Shown here: one piece after another, positions 12,527-13,278 of the stretch
Position numbering within the stretch: the stretch's first letter is position 1
Layout: every line of letters starts with the position of its first letter
Assembly (NCBI GenBank): GCA_023436175.1
Contig: JAEZKE010000003.1
Location: forward strand, 1-13,278
Source of the DNA: Methanobacteriota archaeon
GTDB taxonomy: Archaea; Methanobacteriota; Methanobacteria; Methanobacteriales; Methanobacteriaceae
Reading direction: 5' to 3'
Length of the DNA: 13,278 bases
Position numbers and translations under genes: made by a program
Notes under the pieces: generated by a model
What the model was told of the DNA's origin: nothing
What the model saw: only the letters and a program-made list of their open reading frames with translations
Databases searched by the model: none

Positions 12527-13278
12527 TCATGTAAGTAACAATGCTGCACCTGAAATAAGCATTATGCCCATGGTCAAAGGCCCATAGATTTTTTCAAAGG
12601 TCTTTGGATTAACTCTTTTAAGTAGTTTGGGACCTAAAAATGCACCTATAACTGATCCACAGCCAAGAAGGAGTACCAGAGGTATATCAAGCCTTCCTAA
12701 TAATAAATATGTTCCTATGCCTGTAATAGAGTTAAAGATGAGTACAAATATAGTTGTACCTACCACCATCATAGCAGGCAGTCCTAAACTATAAAGTCCT
12801 GCAGTAACTGGCGGTGTCCCGCTTAGTCCAAAAACTCCTGCCAGTATTCCACCAGCCACACCGAAAAGAGAAGCTATAATCCTTTTAGGTCCAGCAAGTT
12901 TTGAAGATTCTTTTTTAACTTCATTTTTACTTTTACGTCTTTTAAGCATACTTCTTAGTGTTGGAATTAGCATTATTAACATAAAAGCGCCTAAAATCTT
13001 TTTTAAAAGCATTGGAGGTATCATATTGGCAATATATGCCCCTATTATTGTACCCACTATTCCGCCAATTCCTAAAATTAATCCTGTACGAATGTCTACA
13101 TTACCTTCACGATAATGACTTAAGGCACCTGCAGCAGTGGTGGGTAAAACAGATGCCAAAGATGTGGCCACAGCCACCTGTGGAGTTACACCAAAAATCA
13201 ACGTCAAAACAGGTACATACAACCCTCCTCCGCCCCCACCTAAAGTGGACACTAATAGGCCTATAAGAAATCCAAATA
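12527..13278 (-). CDS. TauE/SafE-family (TSUP) permease, N-terminus cut by window edge
   Basis: The frame runs off the right edge; a GTG at 13252 is internal, since the codons before it (FGFLIGLL) continue the first membrane helix. About 250 residues are seen. The family's two homologous halves are both visible. The first has STLGGGGGGLYVPVLTLIFG, matching the G-x-GGG-x2-x-VP loop between helices 1 and 2, then TSLASVLPTTAAGALSHYREGNVD. The second has GVFGLSGTPPVTAGLYSLGLP and ITGIGTYLLLGRLD. Between them is a basic cytoplasmic loop (LKRRKSKNEVKKESSK). Members export or import small organosulfur or organic anions such as sulfite, sulfoacetate or taurine products across the cytoplasmic membrane; the substrate here cannot be told. 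The gene stands apart from the coiled-coil gene by 250 bp and a U9 tract. Confidence 0.87.
   Translation of the reverse strand, partial: FGFLIGLLVSTLGGGGGGLYVPVLTLIFGVTPQVAVATSLASVLPTTAAGALSHYREGNVDIRTGLILGIGGIVGTIIGAYIANMIPPMLLKKILGAFMLIMLIPTLRSMLKRRKSKNEVKKESSKLAGPKRIIASLFGVAGGILAGVFGLSGTPPVTAGLYSLGLPAMMVVGTTIFVLIFNSITGIGTYLLLGRLDIPLVLLLGCGSVIGAFLGPKLLKRVNPKTFEKIYGPLTMGIMLISGAALLLT

Noticed and set aside
13012..13266. Open frame on the plus strand opposite the permease
   Set aside because: The permease frame opposite has clear family motifs; this frame gives a Gln/His/Trp-rich product without likeness to a protein.

Overview
The window looks like chromosomal DNA from a methanogenic archaeon, most probably of the order Methanobacteriales (Methanobacterium-like). 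The reasons are: very AT-rich spacers with archaeal TATA-type boxes; methanogen-style ribosome binding sites (GGTGAT, GGAGGT, GGGGAT); an archaeal Lhr-type helicase next to an archaeal SbcD/Mre11-related phosphoesterase; a DUF2769-like cysteine-rich protein; and an aldo/keto reductase with a C-terminal ferredoxin domain. The genus is inferred from gene content and was not tested by a search.

Layout. (1) 1-3014, plus strand: the 3' end of a phosphoesterase gene, then a complete Lhr-family superfamily 2 helicase, a probable nucleic-acid-repair pair. (2) About 3015-8200: a sparse stretch, only about half coding, of short unrecognised genes: an acidic 102-residue protein, a 97-residue protein, a 222-residue protein with a possible SHOCT-like tail, a DUF2769-like protein with two Cys clusters, a 63-residue helical protein, a membrane-anchored zinc-ribbon plus NERD-nuclease protein, and an 81-residue two-helix membrane protein. 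The spacers here are 340-470 bp and hold strong hairpins. (3) 8218-11177: a compact redox locus. An HxlR-family regulator faces away from a tight three-gene operon: a ferredoxin-tailed aldo/keto reductase, a cupin, and an iron-sulfur-flavoprotein-like FMN reductase. The shared spacer holds two candidate operator dyads at the regulator's promoter and an array of small palindromes. (4) 11287-13278, minus strand: a four-helix membrane protein with a long coiled coil, and a TauE/SafE-type (TSUP) permease cut by the window edge.

The most notable points are: (a) the aldo/keto reductase appears to start at a CTG codon at 8991, at ideal distance from a strong Shine-Dalgarno sequence, and only this start gives a complete barrel N-terminus; (b) two spacers (6506-6602 and 8766-8910) carry related arrays of short palindromes, most with trinucleotide loops, sharing the string TTTTGACAGTT, which suggests a dispersed palindromic repeat family; (c) a perfect 18-bp hairpin lies at 5951-5995; (d) a possible small structured RNA lies at 7762-7849. 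No tRNA, rRNA, CRISPR array, insertion sequence or replication origin was recognised. No complete new multi-gene system can be claimed from sequence alone; the HxlR/reductase locus and the NERD protein are the best functional leads.
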